From the NCBI GenBank assembly GCA_037074705.1, contig CM073594.1:78555009-78619008 (forward strand): 64,000 nt of DNA, in the 5' to 3' direction. This DNA comes from Zhengitettix transpicula. Lineage: Eukaryota > Arthropoda > Insecta > Orthoptera > Tetrigidae. Each line of letters opens with the position of its first letter. The stretch's first letter is position 1. Below the pieces are notes generated by a model. The model had not been told where the DNA came from and did not search any database. It saw nothing but the letters and a program-made list of their open reading frames with translations. Position numbers and translations under genes: made by a program. Shown here piece by piece: positions 11,400 to 25,078 of the stretch.

Positions 11400-11640
11400 A
11401 TTAGCATCTTAAGAGCGTCAAAAATACTCCTGGTGCATTCAGAGTCAAAAATATTATTGGTTCCCAAAGAGACACATAAATATACTTGGTACCCTAATAC
11501 AGTAAAAAATACACACACTATCTGAAAAGAGTTCATTATACTCCCGGGGCCCTTGGCAAGTTAAAATTTCATGTAACTTAAGAGTGTCAGAAATACTCCC
11601 GGTGTCATTGAGAGTAAATATATTTTAAAAACGAAAATAA
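11400..11640. repeat. GGTACC-type degenerate tandem repeat
   Basis: Units of about 35-50 bp repeat the theme AGxGTCAAAAATACTCCxGGTxCC: for example TACTCCTGGTGC, TTATTGGTTCCC, TACTTGGTACCC, TACTCCCGGGGCC and TACTCCCGGTGTC. The same units occur at 1782-1919, 51960-52110 and 62704-62830 (reversed). Confidence 0.55.
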
Positions 11641-12346
11641 TATTTGTACATTTTGAGTAGTGTTTTAAAAGAAAATAAGAATCAAAGGTGATTCTAAAGA
11701 GAGAAAAAATTAAGTGTCATCATAGTAAAAAATCTATTGCATACAATATTTACATCATGTGTAGCTTGTTTCTAAAATTAAATTTATTTAAAATATTTTA
11801 CGAATTAAACACTATATGAAACTTTGTAGACAGAATTATAAATGTAGCATATTACGAGACAGGTCAGAGTATTAATAACACTATTGCTGTTGTAGTATTA
11901 TTATTTTACGTGTAAAAAATTGTTGCTTGTGGTGAAGTAGCAAAGAACTTCAAAACCACACGGGTCTCTACTGGTTACAAAGAATATTAATATTAAATAT
12001 ATTATACACACACTTTAAAAGAATAAAATTTCTAACTGATTAATACATCTAAACTTATCAAAATCGCAGATTACTTTTTTACATATTACCAACCATGATC
12101 AAAATAATTTATTATCAAGTGACACATACAATTTATTCTTCACTGGTAACAATGATTTAGTATTAACATTACTAATTAGTAAGAGAAATTATTCCATATA
12201 AAAGCTACAAAACTAGAAAGGGAATATTTATTTATAGAATAACTTAAAAAGTTTTAGTATTCAGTCAATTGGAGGTTGGAACAGTTGACAAAATTCACAT
12301 ATAATATCAAGTTGGTAAATAGAATATAAAAGCCCAAAAATTGGAT
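11641..12346. other. AT-rich flank downstream of NitFhit
   Basis: No gene is seen. A short text at about 11955 (CACGGGTCTCTACTGGTTAC) resembles the conserved segment of the window's LTRs and may be an old LTR remnant. Confidence 0.4.
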
Positions 12347-12352
12347 TTTATT
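12347..12352 (-). terminator. Possible NitFhit polyadenylation signal
   Basis: AATAAA on the minus strand lies about 100 bases beyond the NitFhit stop codon. In DNA this AT-rich the hexamer is common, so the call rests only on its position. Confidence 0.4.
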
Positions 12353-12452
12353 TGTAACAAAATAAAAGCAACAATATAAAATAAAGTATACAATTATTTA
12401 CACAGTCTTAAATTGTGAATACATTGCTACAATCAAACTATTCCAAAACGGA

Positions 12453-12614
12453 TTAAGGTTCAAAATACTTTCTCAGAACTTGAGCCTCACTGGCCATTTC
12501 TTCTGTTGTTCTCCATCCACCAGGTTTTTTATCATGTTTTTGAAGCTCATGATATATTTGATCATTCTCTTCAAAATCTCCTGCTCTTCTGGGTAAAATG
12601 TGAACATGGACATG
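12453..12614 (-). CDS. NitFhit: NitFhit exon 7 with the histidine triad
   Basis: Residues 405-457 and TAA. Acceptor TTTATAG|CAT. The exon opens with [14 protein letters not shown], the HIT motif, and continues with [20 protein letters not shown], the usual Fhit C-terminus. The reading frame is shorter than most gene finders' cut-offs, so it is easily missed. Confidence 0.94.
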   Translation of the reverse strand, partial: HVHVHILPRRAGDFEENDQIYHELQKHDKKPGGWRTTEEMASEAQVLRKYFEP

Positions 12615-15600
12615 CTATAAAAATTAACAGAAATAATAAAAAGTTACAGAAAGTAGATTATATGTATTTCATAAAAACAATATTAATATATGTGAAAAAA
12701 GCAGCATAAGAAAGAGAATGACAGGTATATTTGGAACTTTTAAATGAAATGGAATGGAATACTAAGTAACACTAATTAAAATTGATATCAGAGAGTTAAC
12801 TTAGAAATAGGTATGTGTTATCAATAAAAGTTCATGTTCATATTTGTCAACATTTTTGTAACTTCTATTTCACTGCTTAACATAAAATATTTTATAATTC
12901 GAACTTTGTGAGAAATTAATATAATCATTTAAAACTATTTAGTATCTTACTAATCAAGGTTCTCATACTATTATAAATTATGTAAACATTCCACAAGGAT
13001 TATCATCATCCAAAACATCTGCAAGAATGTCAGTTTACTCATTCAGGATTTGGAGGACAATGCCCAGTAGGGGCATTCTTCTTATTTTAATCATCAGTCC
13101 AGGATTTATATTACAAATTTATGAGGATGACTAGTTGGCAATATACATCCCCAGGTGCCACCATTATGAACCCTATGGCTTACCACACTGCCACCTTGTT
13201 ATATAATAAAGTAGCTTAAATAAAAATTTATGAACACAATCTGATGTTCACTAGTTTACAAAATCATTCACACTGTTTTAAAAGTTCAAAGTTTCTTTAA
13301 GCTAAATACTAATCTACATTTAATTCAAGAAAATAATACTATGATCTAAAAGCAATAGGAATGTGACTGGAAATATACTTACTTTGATAGTTTGTCCAGC
13401 ATCAATACCATCTTGCACAGTGATGGTTGATGAACTAACATTATATTCACGTTCTGCGACATCCTGAACTCTTTGCACAACCATGAACAAATCAGAAATC
13501 TCTTCTGCAGTTAAATCTAACAATCGCTGAGCAGATCTGATTGGTGCTACCAAAACGTCTATTAAGAGTTAAGGTAAAAATGATTTTGAAATAAAACATA
13601 TTTATATATTTGGAAGGCAAAAATATTTTTCTAAGAATATAACAATAAACTAACACTAAAACATGTTTTTATGAAAAATATCACAAACTATTTTTATAAC
13701 CTCAATCAATATTTTGCAACCAATAATTTATGTAAGGAACTCAACACTACATAACAATCCAGCATATGTATGAATCCCTAAGGAAGAGAATGTCTGGACC
13801 TAACAACACCATCAATACCAGAAGTTCCACTCATTCAACCTAATAACAGAAGACTAAAGCGGAAGAGACATCATGAGTCCCTTACAGATATTTAAATCTG
13901 TGATTGTAAATGTGTCCAACTATACATTATTCCACACATCCAGATCCTACCAAAAAAACTCATAAAAAATAGCTCATTTTGGGCAGTTAATGGACTGTAC
14001 CAAGCTTCGCCTTTCATGTACATTAAACTCTATGTTTACTATACCCTGTATCATTCCAACTGTACAATCTTTGGATAAAAAGCTAAATAAATATTATAGA
14101 TAGATAGATATGTTGTGGTTTTCCTGAAAGTGAAGTGCGGTGTTGCCATAAGGAACTGAAGGTTGTTCTTCAAATTTTTGGAGGCTCTCAGCCTCCTTCT
14201 TTAGGAAGGAGTGTTACACCATTCTGTGCACTGGCCAATTGCGGACTTCCTCAGGGAGGAGGCTGAGAGCCTCCGAAAATTTGAAGAACAACCTTCAGTT
14301 CCTTATCGTGACACCGCACTTCACTTTCAGGTTAGCCACAACAAACCTCTCTTTCCTTTCCATACTAATATTGCAATTATTTTTGACAATGTCATACCCT
14401 TACTAATATAATATCTAAATATCTCGATTCATGAATTACTAGCTCTATATGGACTAAAACATTTTTTGCAGATTAATTTAAAAGAAAAAACTAGTAGATA
14501 ATTTCACAAATTACACTTACAACAATATAAAAAGTCTTTTACTAATTAATAATGACGGACTTTTCATTTAAGTTACACATATGTATGGAACCATAGACCT
14601 TAGGGGAGCTGGCATTTGTTTCACTTGGAACAATCTGCCCACCTACATCAACTGGATCCTCAATGCTTTCATAAACAGAAAATACCCTAGAGACCACCTC
14701 TAGAAATAAATATCCTGTGCCTTGTCCACTGTTCAACAATCCAAGCCCACCTTTGATCCAACATAAAAAATGTAGTCCACCCCTATCCACAACCTCCTTT
14801 CATGGACTACATAAACTCAACTCTCCACCTGGTCTACACTGGAATGCAATCCAACCCAGACATAAAAACAACTACCTCACAATAGTCCCCACCATTCAAA
14901 AGATTGTCTCCTGCCTGTTGAGTTTAACTTTCTTAAAGAACTTAATACTTTATTTAATACAGATTTATTAGCTATTACACATTCGACTACACTGCTATTG
15001 TTTTACTGAACTTCTGTTGTCTTATCAATTGTTTCTTTTACATCTTAGAAATATTTATATATCTTCTTTGTGAATAGTATTTATAATTTAAATACTTAAA
15101 TTAAACTTCACTTTAACACTTTCCCTTATTTGAATTTTAAATACTTCACTTAAACTTTACTTTAATACTTTCCCTTATTTAAACTTTAAATAATAATAAT
15201 AAAAAAAAACATCTTTCAAATTTTAACACAAAAGTCCCATCTTGGAACATAAAATTCTTAGTCTTGATTTTGCTAGAGCCTTTGTCATAATATCCGCCAC
15301 TTGATCTTCAGTAGATATATGCTGAACACTCAACTCTCCTTCCATCACTTTTTCTCGAACAAAAAAGTACTTAATCTTGATATGCTTAGTGCGATGATGA
15401 AATTCTGGATTTTGTGACAGTTTCACCGTTGCCTGGTTATCTATTTGAAGAACTGGTAATTGTTTCAGAATCCCAATATCTTGAAATAGTCTTTTCAGCC
15501 AAATGATCTCTTTGACTGCTTCTGTTGCTGCAACAAGTTCTGCTTCAGTTGTAGATGTGGCAGTCATAGCCTGTCTTTGACTTAGCCATGAAATAGCTCC

Positions 15601-18600
15601 ACCAGCATGTGTTACCACAACTCCTGATGTTGATCTACCTGACTTGTTACATCCTCCAAAGTCAGCATCACTGAAGCATTCTAATCTACCATTATTTGCA
15701 TTTGGACGATAGACAATGCCCATGTTACTTGTACCAGAAATACATCGAAGTACTCGTTTCAGTCTGATTACATCCTCTGCGGATGCTGAATCAAGAGATC
15801 TTGATAAGAAACCAACACTGTAGGCTAAATCTGGTCTTGTTCCCACCATTAAGTACATTAATGCACCAACTGCTTGTCTATAAGGAAAATTAATTTTGTG
15901 TGTCATTTCACCTTCGATCTTTGACATCTCTGGTTCCTTTACAATAGGTGTAGAGACAGGTTTGCATGTATCAAAATGAAATCGTTCTAGAATCTTCTTT
16001 GTATATGCTTCCTGACTAATCTTTATTGCACCATCTTCAAATTGTTCAATTTCAAAACCAAGGAAATATGATAAAGGTTTTACGGTGGCTTTGAATTCAA
16101 CCTTCAACTTTTTAATGAAATTATCTACTTCAATTTTATCTGTTGCCATGACTAATCCATCATCAACATAAAGAGCTACTAAAATCTTCTCATTTTCCTC
16201 TTCTTTAATGTATAAACATGTATCTGCTTCACTTTTCTTGAAACCTGCTGATAAAAGAAAGACATCGAATCGCTTATTCCAACATCTTGCAGCTTGCTTT
16301 AATCCGTATAAGCTTCGTTTTAGCTTACAAACTCGACCTGTGCTGTCGTCGTATCCCTCTGGCTGTTTCATGTAGATCGTTTCTTCTAACTCTCCATACA
16401 AAAATGCTGTGGAAACATCAAACTGAACTATGTGCATTTTCTCAACTGCTGCAATACTTAACATTGATCGAATTGTACTCAGCTTAGCTACTGGACTGAA
16501 AGCTTCTTTATAGTCTACTCCATGACGTTGGCTAAATCCTTTAATTACAAGTCTTGCTTTATACTTGTCTATAGTGCCGTCTGGATGTCCTTTAACCCGA
16601 AAAACCCACTTACAAGGTATGACCTTAGCTCCTTTTGGTAATGCTGTCATCTCCCATGTCTGATTTTCTGTTAAAGATTGCATTTCACTATCCATAGCCT
16701 GTTTCCAATTAGATTTCTGTGCACTTTTAAGTACCTCTTCGTATGTTTCTGGATTGTTTATTCCATGAACTGTTTCTTCAGCATACATAACATAATCATC
16801 AAATCGAGATGGTTTCTGGAGTTGATCACGATTTCGTAGAGAATGTGTGAAAAACTGATCTTCAATCACATTATCACTTTCTTCTTTAGTCTCAGATTCT
16901 TCAAATATTTCTTCTTCAATGATGTTTTCCTTTTGTGTCGTTTGCTTTCCCTGATTTGCGAGCTGAATATCTTGTAGACGTAATTTAACTTGTTCTTCAC
17001 CTTTATCAGGTTTCTCTTGAAAGATTACATCTCTGGAAAGAATAACTTTGTTTTCTTCTTTAATCCATATTCTGTAACGTTCATCTCCATCATATCCAAC
17101 AAGATAACCTTTGATTGCTTTTCTGTCCAATTTCTTTCGTCTTTGATCTGGAATGTAAGCATAACATACAGATCCAATAATTCGCATATGTTTTATTCTT
17201 GGCTTCTTTCCCATCCAGAGCTCAAAAGGACTTATGCCTTCTATAGATGATTTTCCTGTTCGATTTAAAATATACACTGAAGCTGAAATTAACTCTGCCC
17301 ATATTGCTGCAGGAAAATTAGCATCTTTATTTGAATACTTGAAAGTTCTAGCCATTTCCACAATAGTTCTCATCTCACGTTCACAACCACCACTCTGCTG
17401 AGGTGTGTAAGGTGCAGTCAGTCTCTGTGTGATACCTTCTTCACGTAGAATCCTCTGTACTTCATGATTATCGAATTCTCCACCATTATCACTGAGTAAC
17501 TCCTTAATTACATTTCCTGTAGTCTTTGAATGCTGTATTACATGCCTTAATACTTCTTTAACTTCTGATTTTTCTTTTATAATATAGCAGTAACGAAACT
17601 TTGTGTAGTGATCCTTGAACACTACTAGATATTTTTTCTTCTGGAAAGATTCATCAAATGGTCCACAAATATCTGATGACATCAGTTCTCCTGGTTTAGA
17701 AACTTTCACGCTATGACCAAATGGAAATCGGTGTGCTTTTCCATAAATACATGCTTCACAAAGTTTCTTATCCAATGAAATTTTTACACCCAATTCTTTG
17801 TCCAACAAATCTCTGACATGTCTCTTATCCTGATGTCCCCATCTTTCATGATATAACTGTAATAATGATGTATCATCAAGAACATTTATTTCTAAAACTT
17901 CATTGGGTAAAATTGGTTTAATATCTGCTTTGTACAATGTTCCATTTGTTTGACGTGTTCCATGTAGTAGTACTTTTCCATTGATTTCAAGCCAGCATTC
18001 TGTTACTGTTGACCTGAATTCACTATGGGGATTTTTATCCTGAGCAGCCAACACTGAAAATAAATTTCTTGATAACTGTGGAACATACCAGACATCCATT
18101 AGTATTATATCTTCACCACCAATTGCTGATGAAATTCTAATAGAACCCTTTCCGACTGCTTCTAAAATCTCATTTCCAGCTGCTTTGATACTACAGGGAC
18201 TATTAAATTTCTGAAACTCTGAAAAATAGTTTGAACAATTCGTTACATGCTTTGTTGCTCCATTATCAATCCACCATGTGTTAGAATCATATTCATTTGT
18301 ACAATCTTCTGTAGAATTGAACATGAGCACTGCACTAGCAGTTGCATGGGTATGTGGATTGTTACTATTTTCTTCTTTCTTCTTAGGTCTTCCATTGTTG
18401 ATCCATTTTTTACAAGTTATCACCCAATGGCCTTTCTTCTTACAATAATTACAAATGTCTTCTTTCTTTGACTTAGAAATGAACTTACACTTGCTACCTT
18501 CTTGTCTTTGTTTATTTGCATTTATCACTAATGCTTCATGTACAGTTTTGTCACATTCCTTGTTTGCATTCTTCAAAAAATTTCTCTCAAATGTACTCAA

Positions 18601-21600
18601 TTGAACTGTCAAATCATCAAATGTTCGTTGCTCATCCTTAGTTAATAACATCCAGCCAGACTGAAAAGATTCAAATTTAGTTGGTAGAATTTGCAAAGTC
18701 TTACAAACTAACAAAAGATCTGGCAAGGCATTTTCTTGGTTAGTTGTGAGTCCATTATTCAATTCATTCCATAAACTTCTTATTTTGGAAATTTGTGTTG
18801 AAACGTCCTCACCTGGTATCCACTTAAATGCGAAAAAATCTACACACAACTTGAAAAGTTGATCTTTAGATGTAGACTCAAATAATTTCTTTAATGCATC
18901 CCAAGCATCTTTCGCAGATTCCTTGTCCATTATTTTCTGATAAACTCCATCAGTAACTGAGCTTGATATCATAGATTTTGCATAACTGTTTGCTTTGCGA
19001 TACAAATCAGATTTCTCCTTGTACTTGCTGATTTGCACTTCACTAGCATCTTTTGCTAAAGTTTCTGGTTTGAGTAACTTTCCATCAATGGTATCCAGTG
19101 CTCCTTCATGGTAATCTAATAAATCTCGAATTTTTCTTTTCCAAACTGGCCAATCTGTCTCACCAGTTAATGGTTTAATGTGTCTGGACAAATCCATGAT
19201 TTTTAACCAAAATAAAACTTCTTACGTATTTTCTTAATTTTCTTGACTACTGTGCTTTTGCAAATGTGCTTAAAACTTATTTCCACACGTGACAAACTAA
19301 CACAATTCAAAAAAAAATTGAAGCTTCTGGAAAATACATAACCTCAAATTGTTGCCGCTTTTTCTGTCGACATTTTTAAATCTTTTAACTTGAAATTAGT
19401 TCTTATTAACGTAACTGGTAACCATAACCTGTTGAGTTTAACTTTCTTAAAGAACTTAATACTTTATTTAATACAGATTTATTAGCTATTACACATTCGA
19501 CTACACTGCTATTGTTTTACTGAACTTCTGTTGTCTTATCAATTGTTTCTTTTACATCTTAGAAATATTTATATATCTTCTTTGTGAATAGTATTTATAA
19601 TTTAAATACTTAAATTAAACTTCACTTTAACACTGCCACCCTACCAACCTCTTTGTCCACACTTGTAGACCCAACCCTAAAACTTGCCTACTTAAGTTCG
19701 ATTGCCAATCTTGCAGTAGGAACAGATGCCACGTCTACCCTATCATGAACCTACCACAACCTCCAAAATCCTCCACAAATAGCAACCTTCAAAATCAAAG
19801 AAAACGTTACCTACTTCTCCTCCCATTTCCTATATACTAAATTAATTGCAATCTTTGTCCTGCTTTCTATATCAGCCAAATTAAACTACCCCTTTCTCTT
19901 CCTGAACATATTGCTAACAAATGCAGCACTGGCAAATAGCTCCCCAAATTCATAAGTTTCTGAAACTCCACCTTCGAGAACTCTCTTCCCAACACATCCT
20001 TCAGTCGAGACTAAGTCGTAGACTAAAGAATCCTCTATTATGATGTAGGATCTATAAAATTTTAAATATTTTTACTACTCAGTCCGACTGGACCAAGTGT
20101 CTAATTCAGATAAGTCAACTGCATTGTCTCTATTTCTTATACATATGTGATATATATACAATTAAGGGTATGACATCAATTATATATATATAACAAATTT
20201 AGATAGGAAAGAAAGACAGTGAAGTCGAATACTATCCTGATTAAGGGGGCTCAGGTTCTCAAAATTTTTGTTTCATTTCTGCACAGCCTGGACTGGACCA
20301 AATATTAATTTCAGGTAAGTCAGCTACCCAGTTTCTCTTTCCTATCCAAATGTGTCAATTAATTTCACCTTGTCACTTTTCCATGATTAAGAAAAATGTG
20401 ACAGTCAAAACAATTGATATGGAGAGAATGAGCTTTTGCCTTACCTGAAACTGAATGTTGGTGTCACCATATTGGGCAGGAAACTTCATTCAAATATATT
20501 GAAATGTAATCCTTCTCATGCAGTCACAATTTTAGTAATGGATCACACACAAATAGAATAGGTGTTTCATCAACATTATTTAACAAATGTTAGAAAACAT
20601 CTTTCATTATGATTTTTAATCAATTTGTTGTCAATGATATCAGCAATTCCGTGATGTAAACATAATTTACTAATACAGACAAATTATTTGTTTTATATAC
20701 ATTTGTGTAAAGGATACGGCCTGGCAACACACACTTCTTATTAGTAAAAGCTATTGTAAATTTGGTTTTGTAAAAAACTGTAGTAGAGGGTACTGATGTT
20801 TGTCCAAATTGATATTCATCAATATCTTCAAAGCACAAATTTTTCTCTGGTTTTAGAGAAATAAGTTCTGGATACAAGTCCAGTCTGCGGTGTTGCCATA
20901 CAGGCATAGAACTTCTTATTTTATGTATAAGCTCTCTGTCTATTTCTGCTAACACTAAACCAGTTCCTTCTGAACACTGAGCAATTAAAGTTCCCCAAGG
21001 ATCAACAACCTATGCAGATTAAACATGCTAATAAGTGCATGTGTTTTTAATTTCAGGTAAATGATAGGCATTTAAGAGAAAATTTAAACAGTTTAAAAAA
21101 TTGATTGATACACAGGATTATACATATATACATATAACAACTGCAGAACAGTCAAAAACACAATTCCTAACAACTGCAGAACAGTCAAAAACACAATTCC
21201 TAACAGCTGCTCATGTTAGAACCACAAAACCAGCAATATCCACTAAAGCTTCACACTCACCCTTGGCTCCACTTCAAGAACTGTCCTTTCAACACATCCT
21301 AAAGTTCAAGCAGTGCTGGACTAAACATCCTCTAACAACTGCTTTTCTCTGACACATTTACTTCATTTTTTACATTTTACCTATAAGCAAAACATTATGG
21401 ATATACATTTGTGTGTGTGTGTCAGTGTATGTATATATGGTACATGTATGAACATATGTATATGGGTATGTATGTATATTTTCATTATTTCTCACAAGTT
21501 CTACTTTGTTGTGACCATTCTTGTAAGAGATTGTTGTTCACTTTGTTGGGTGCCAATTGTTACATGAATAGTTGATTTGAATTCAACACTGTGTGGTCAA

Positions 21601-21709
21601 TCAGCACAAGGCACAGGCCTTTGAAAAATTAATATGCAACTAATCTGATCTGGTGGAAATAAATTTTAATTTAAGGTAAACTGATTAGTCTCTATTTCTC
21701 TTTCCTGTA

Positions 21710-21741
<32 letters not shown>

Positions 21742-24700
21742 CTTTCTTCCCCCTTGACTCTACAGACCAAGGACCTTGGTCTACAACGAAGACTGCTAGA
21801 CTGTCATCTGCTATGAACATTTCAATTTTTTTTAATCAGTGGTACATAGTCAGCATAAAAATTTTCCTTCAGTCTTAATCCCAGTTTTCCTGACCATGAT
21901 AAGCAAAAACATCAATGCCCATGCCAATACACAAACCCAGGACCTGTGTGTTGAGAGACAGTTATGCTTACCACTACACCACAGCAATCAGCAATCATAC
22001 AAATGCAATTAAGGATATGATAATATTTAATGTTGTTTTTTGATTAGGTGGGGTTTTATAAAGAAAAGAAATTCAATTATTAGTAGAATAATTTAATGAC
22101 AAAAACAACATTAAATATTAAATTAACATAAAAAAGAACAATCCAATAATTAGAAACAACAGCTCTTTATCTCAGGGTTTCTATGAACTGTATGGGGTGA
22201 ACCTCAACATGGCAATTGAATTTATTTGAACTGAATAAACTTAATAAACTGAGGACTCTGGCATTATGACTTGAAAATAAAACAATAATCATAATACCAT
22301 GCCGGGGGATTTCTAATGGCTGTGTCTAGTGGTGGCGCATACTTAGGCTGTTGTAGTATGGTGGTTGACGGCTTTGCTGGTTCTGTTGGGTTCATTATCG
22401 GTCTGCGCTCTATAAACTTTGCACAGGATCGTTTACTGCTCAGGTCACAAGTTAGACCCAATTACCCTTGACTGTGGCTAGTCACCAATTGCTCTTCACT
22501 GTGTCTTCACTCCTTCAACTCCCAAGATCTCAAAATTCTCAAGTTCACAAATCACTGCTAATTATGTTTGGATATCATTGATTGACCTCTCAGCCAAGAT
22601 GGAATTCTCTCAGATGACTGATATTTTGGTGTCCTGTCTGCCAAATAGAGGTTTCCAGGTTTCAATTTGATATGCCTAATAACTCTAGTCGTCACTCGAA
22701 GCTATCAGTCACTCTTTCTAATGCCTTCTTGTTGTCTATGGATTCAATGTACCCATCTTACTTTGTCTCAAAAAGGAAGAAATCCACCTATGAGACCAGT
22801 AGCTGACCAAACAACAGCTTCTGCTTCCAAATAACTTGTGTTTACTGTATCGTTCATAATAATATATGTACATATACCTCACCAGTTTTCGTCCTGATCA
22901 CACCAAATGCTTCCTCCCATACAGTCTACCACATAGCATACCTCACATTTGCTAAACTTAGAATAGTCTGCTTTTCTACTGTAACCAAATCCTCAAATCC
23001 TTCATAAATAAAAAAACAGTATACCATGCCCTATTCACTGTGTAACTAGTCAAAACCCACCTTTAATCAGTATAATTTTTTAAGAAACGTAGTCTACTTC
23101 TTACCACAACCTATTTTCCTGTGCTACAATCTCTATGTAATTGTAATCCAACTGATTAAAAACCTCCTTTCCACCTGACCAAGGGTTGCCTCAGATGGCC
23201 TCCCAACTTCTAGAACATTCTTGTTTTCCTTTCTAACACCCATATTCACATTCGCCCACTTATGCCGTGTTACCAGAAATAGATTCCATGTCTGCCCTAT
23301 CCTTTACTTTACTAGAATATTACAGAATTCTTCACAAAATCAAAGGAAACATTACCTTCCTCTCCTCCAACAACATTTATAATATTAACTCCTGGCTATA
23401 ACCTGTTTATGGGCGCTACAAATTGTAAGTGAGAAAGCTTACATAAGTCACTCAGATATTCAGAGTGGAGAGTGTGTATTCAGGAGGCAGAGAAGTATGT
23501 AGACAGTTACTCAGATATTCAGAGAAGGAGTGTGTGTTTAGGAGGCAAGGCAGTATGCATGGAGTGTGTATTTAGGAGGCAAGGCAGTATGCATGGAGTG
23601 TGTATTTAGGAGACAAGGCATGGTGTGTGGGAGACAGTCAGTGTGTTTTGGAGGACCTGACCATGGTAGTCTGAGCTAGAGTCTGTGATGGTCAAATTCA
23701 GCAAAGTATGGGCTAAATATCATCAGTTTTTCTATTTAAGATTTTCCACAGAAGACTAAGTGTGAGTCAGCAAAGTAGAAATGCGCCCAAAGTGTTGGAA
23801 AGTGAGACAATAATAAATCAGTGCTATAACCTGTCTATGAAATTAGTGTTCTATAAAAACTAAATAATCATGTGTGCACAAACCAGAGCAGCTCTAAATA
23901 AATGGGATGTAAAAAAAATAATTTCTTCTGAAAACTTTTATGTAAATATCATTTACCGCCAGATTTCTATAACTTTTCAGATTTCTAATAGTTTTTGTTA
24001 TTGGTATAAAATTTTGTTATTGTAAATTAAAATTAATTTTTTCTGCTTTTGTAAATTGGTAAATTGCAAATCAATGTCTTTATCAGAGACCCAATAAGCG
24101 GCCCTGAAATTTAGATTCTCATAAAAGCTGAAGCATTTACTTAACAAAATAAAATGTAAATTAAACTAAAATCAAATTTGTCCAAATGAATAATTTTTGT
24201 TACCTTTTAAATCTTTGGTTTAATTTAAATTTCCTTCCTTTATTAATTTAATTAATATATATTGTAATAATCACAATTTACAAAAGTGGGCCTCCAATAA
24301 AGATAGATACAAAATGACAATTAAAATCTTACAGTGCAAAATATTCCTGACTTGAATAATTATTGAAAAGAAATGATTGAAATTCGAAATCTGATGATGA
24401 TTACATTTACACTTTAGGTTTTCAATTAATAAAATTCCTTTTTGCTTACTTTACCCTTAGCTCTTTCTCTAGACTCAATCTCATTTGATTTTTGTTAAAC
24501 ACATCACAGAAAGGCCATATTTCACTGAATTTAAAGATGTTCTAGTTTTCAAACACAAATCACTTTCTGCTCTTAACTGGTGTTTTTTAAAACTTTGATA
24601 ATTGCATGAATATGGCAATAGATGAAATACTTCAGACTGTCTAATTGTAATTCCAAAACTCGGGACTACAATATGTCTCTGCTGCATAATCACACTTGCT

Positions 24701-25019
24701 CAATCATGGTACCATTAACTTTGAATCAGGGACTCTACAAAACACACATTTCACCTTCCTGGTCCAAGAAACTCTGAATTCTCAAGTCCTGTACGTCTCA
24801 GTGCTGCCCGAGGCAACAATGCAACTCTAGCAAGCAAGCATTATAGGCTCCATATTCTTGCAGACAATCCTTATATTTACGCTGCCGATAATGAAAACCA
24901 TAAAATTTTGAGAACCTCCAAAAATTTGAAGAACCACCTTCAGTTCCTTATGGCTACACTGCACTTTACTTTCAGATAAGCCACAACTTATCTCTCTTTC
25001 CTTTCCATAGCAATATTGC

Positions 25020-25078
<59 letters not shown>

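Larger units (their letters stand above)
14916..19632 (-). mobile_element. Full-length Copia LTR retrotransposon (4717 bp)
   Basis: Two 203-bp LTRs begin and end in TG...CA, and I found no difference between them on reading. They bound an open 1324-codon Gag-Pol frame. A 5-bp target duplication, CTGCC, is present at 14911-14915 and 19633-19637. Primer-binding and polypurine sites sit next to the LTRs. It lies in NitFhit intron 5 in the same transcriptional orientation as the gene, inside repeat R7. Identical LTRs imply a recent insertion. Confidence 0.97.

Noticed and set aside
21923..21985. tRNA gene candidate
   Set aside because: A-box-like and B-box-like segments are present but the stems do not pair and the B box is degenerate; called a SINE head instead.
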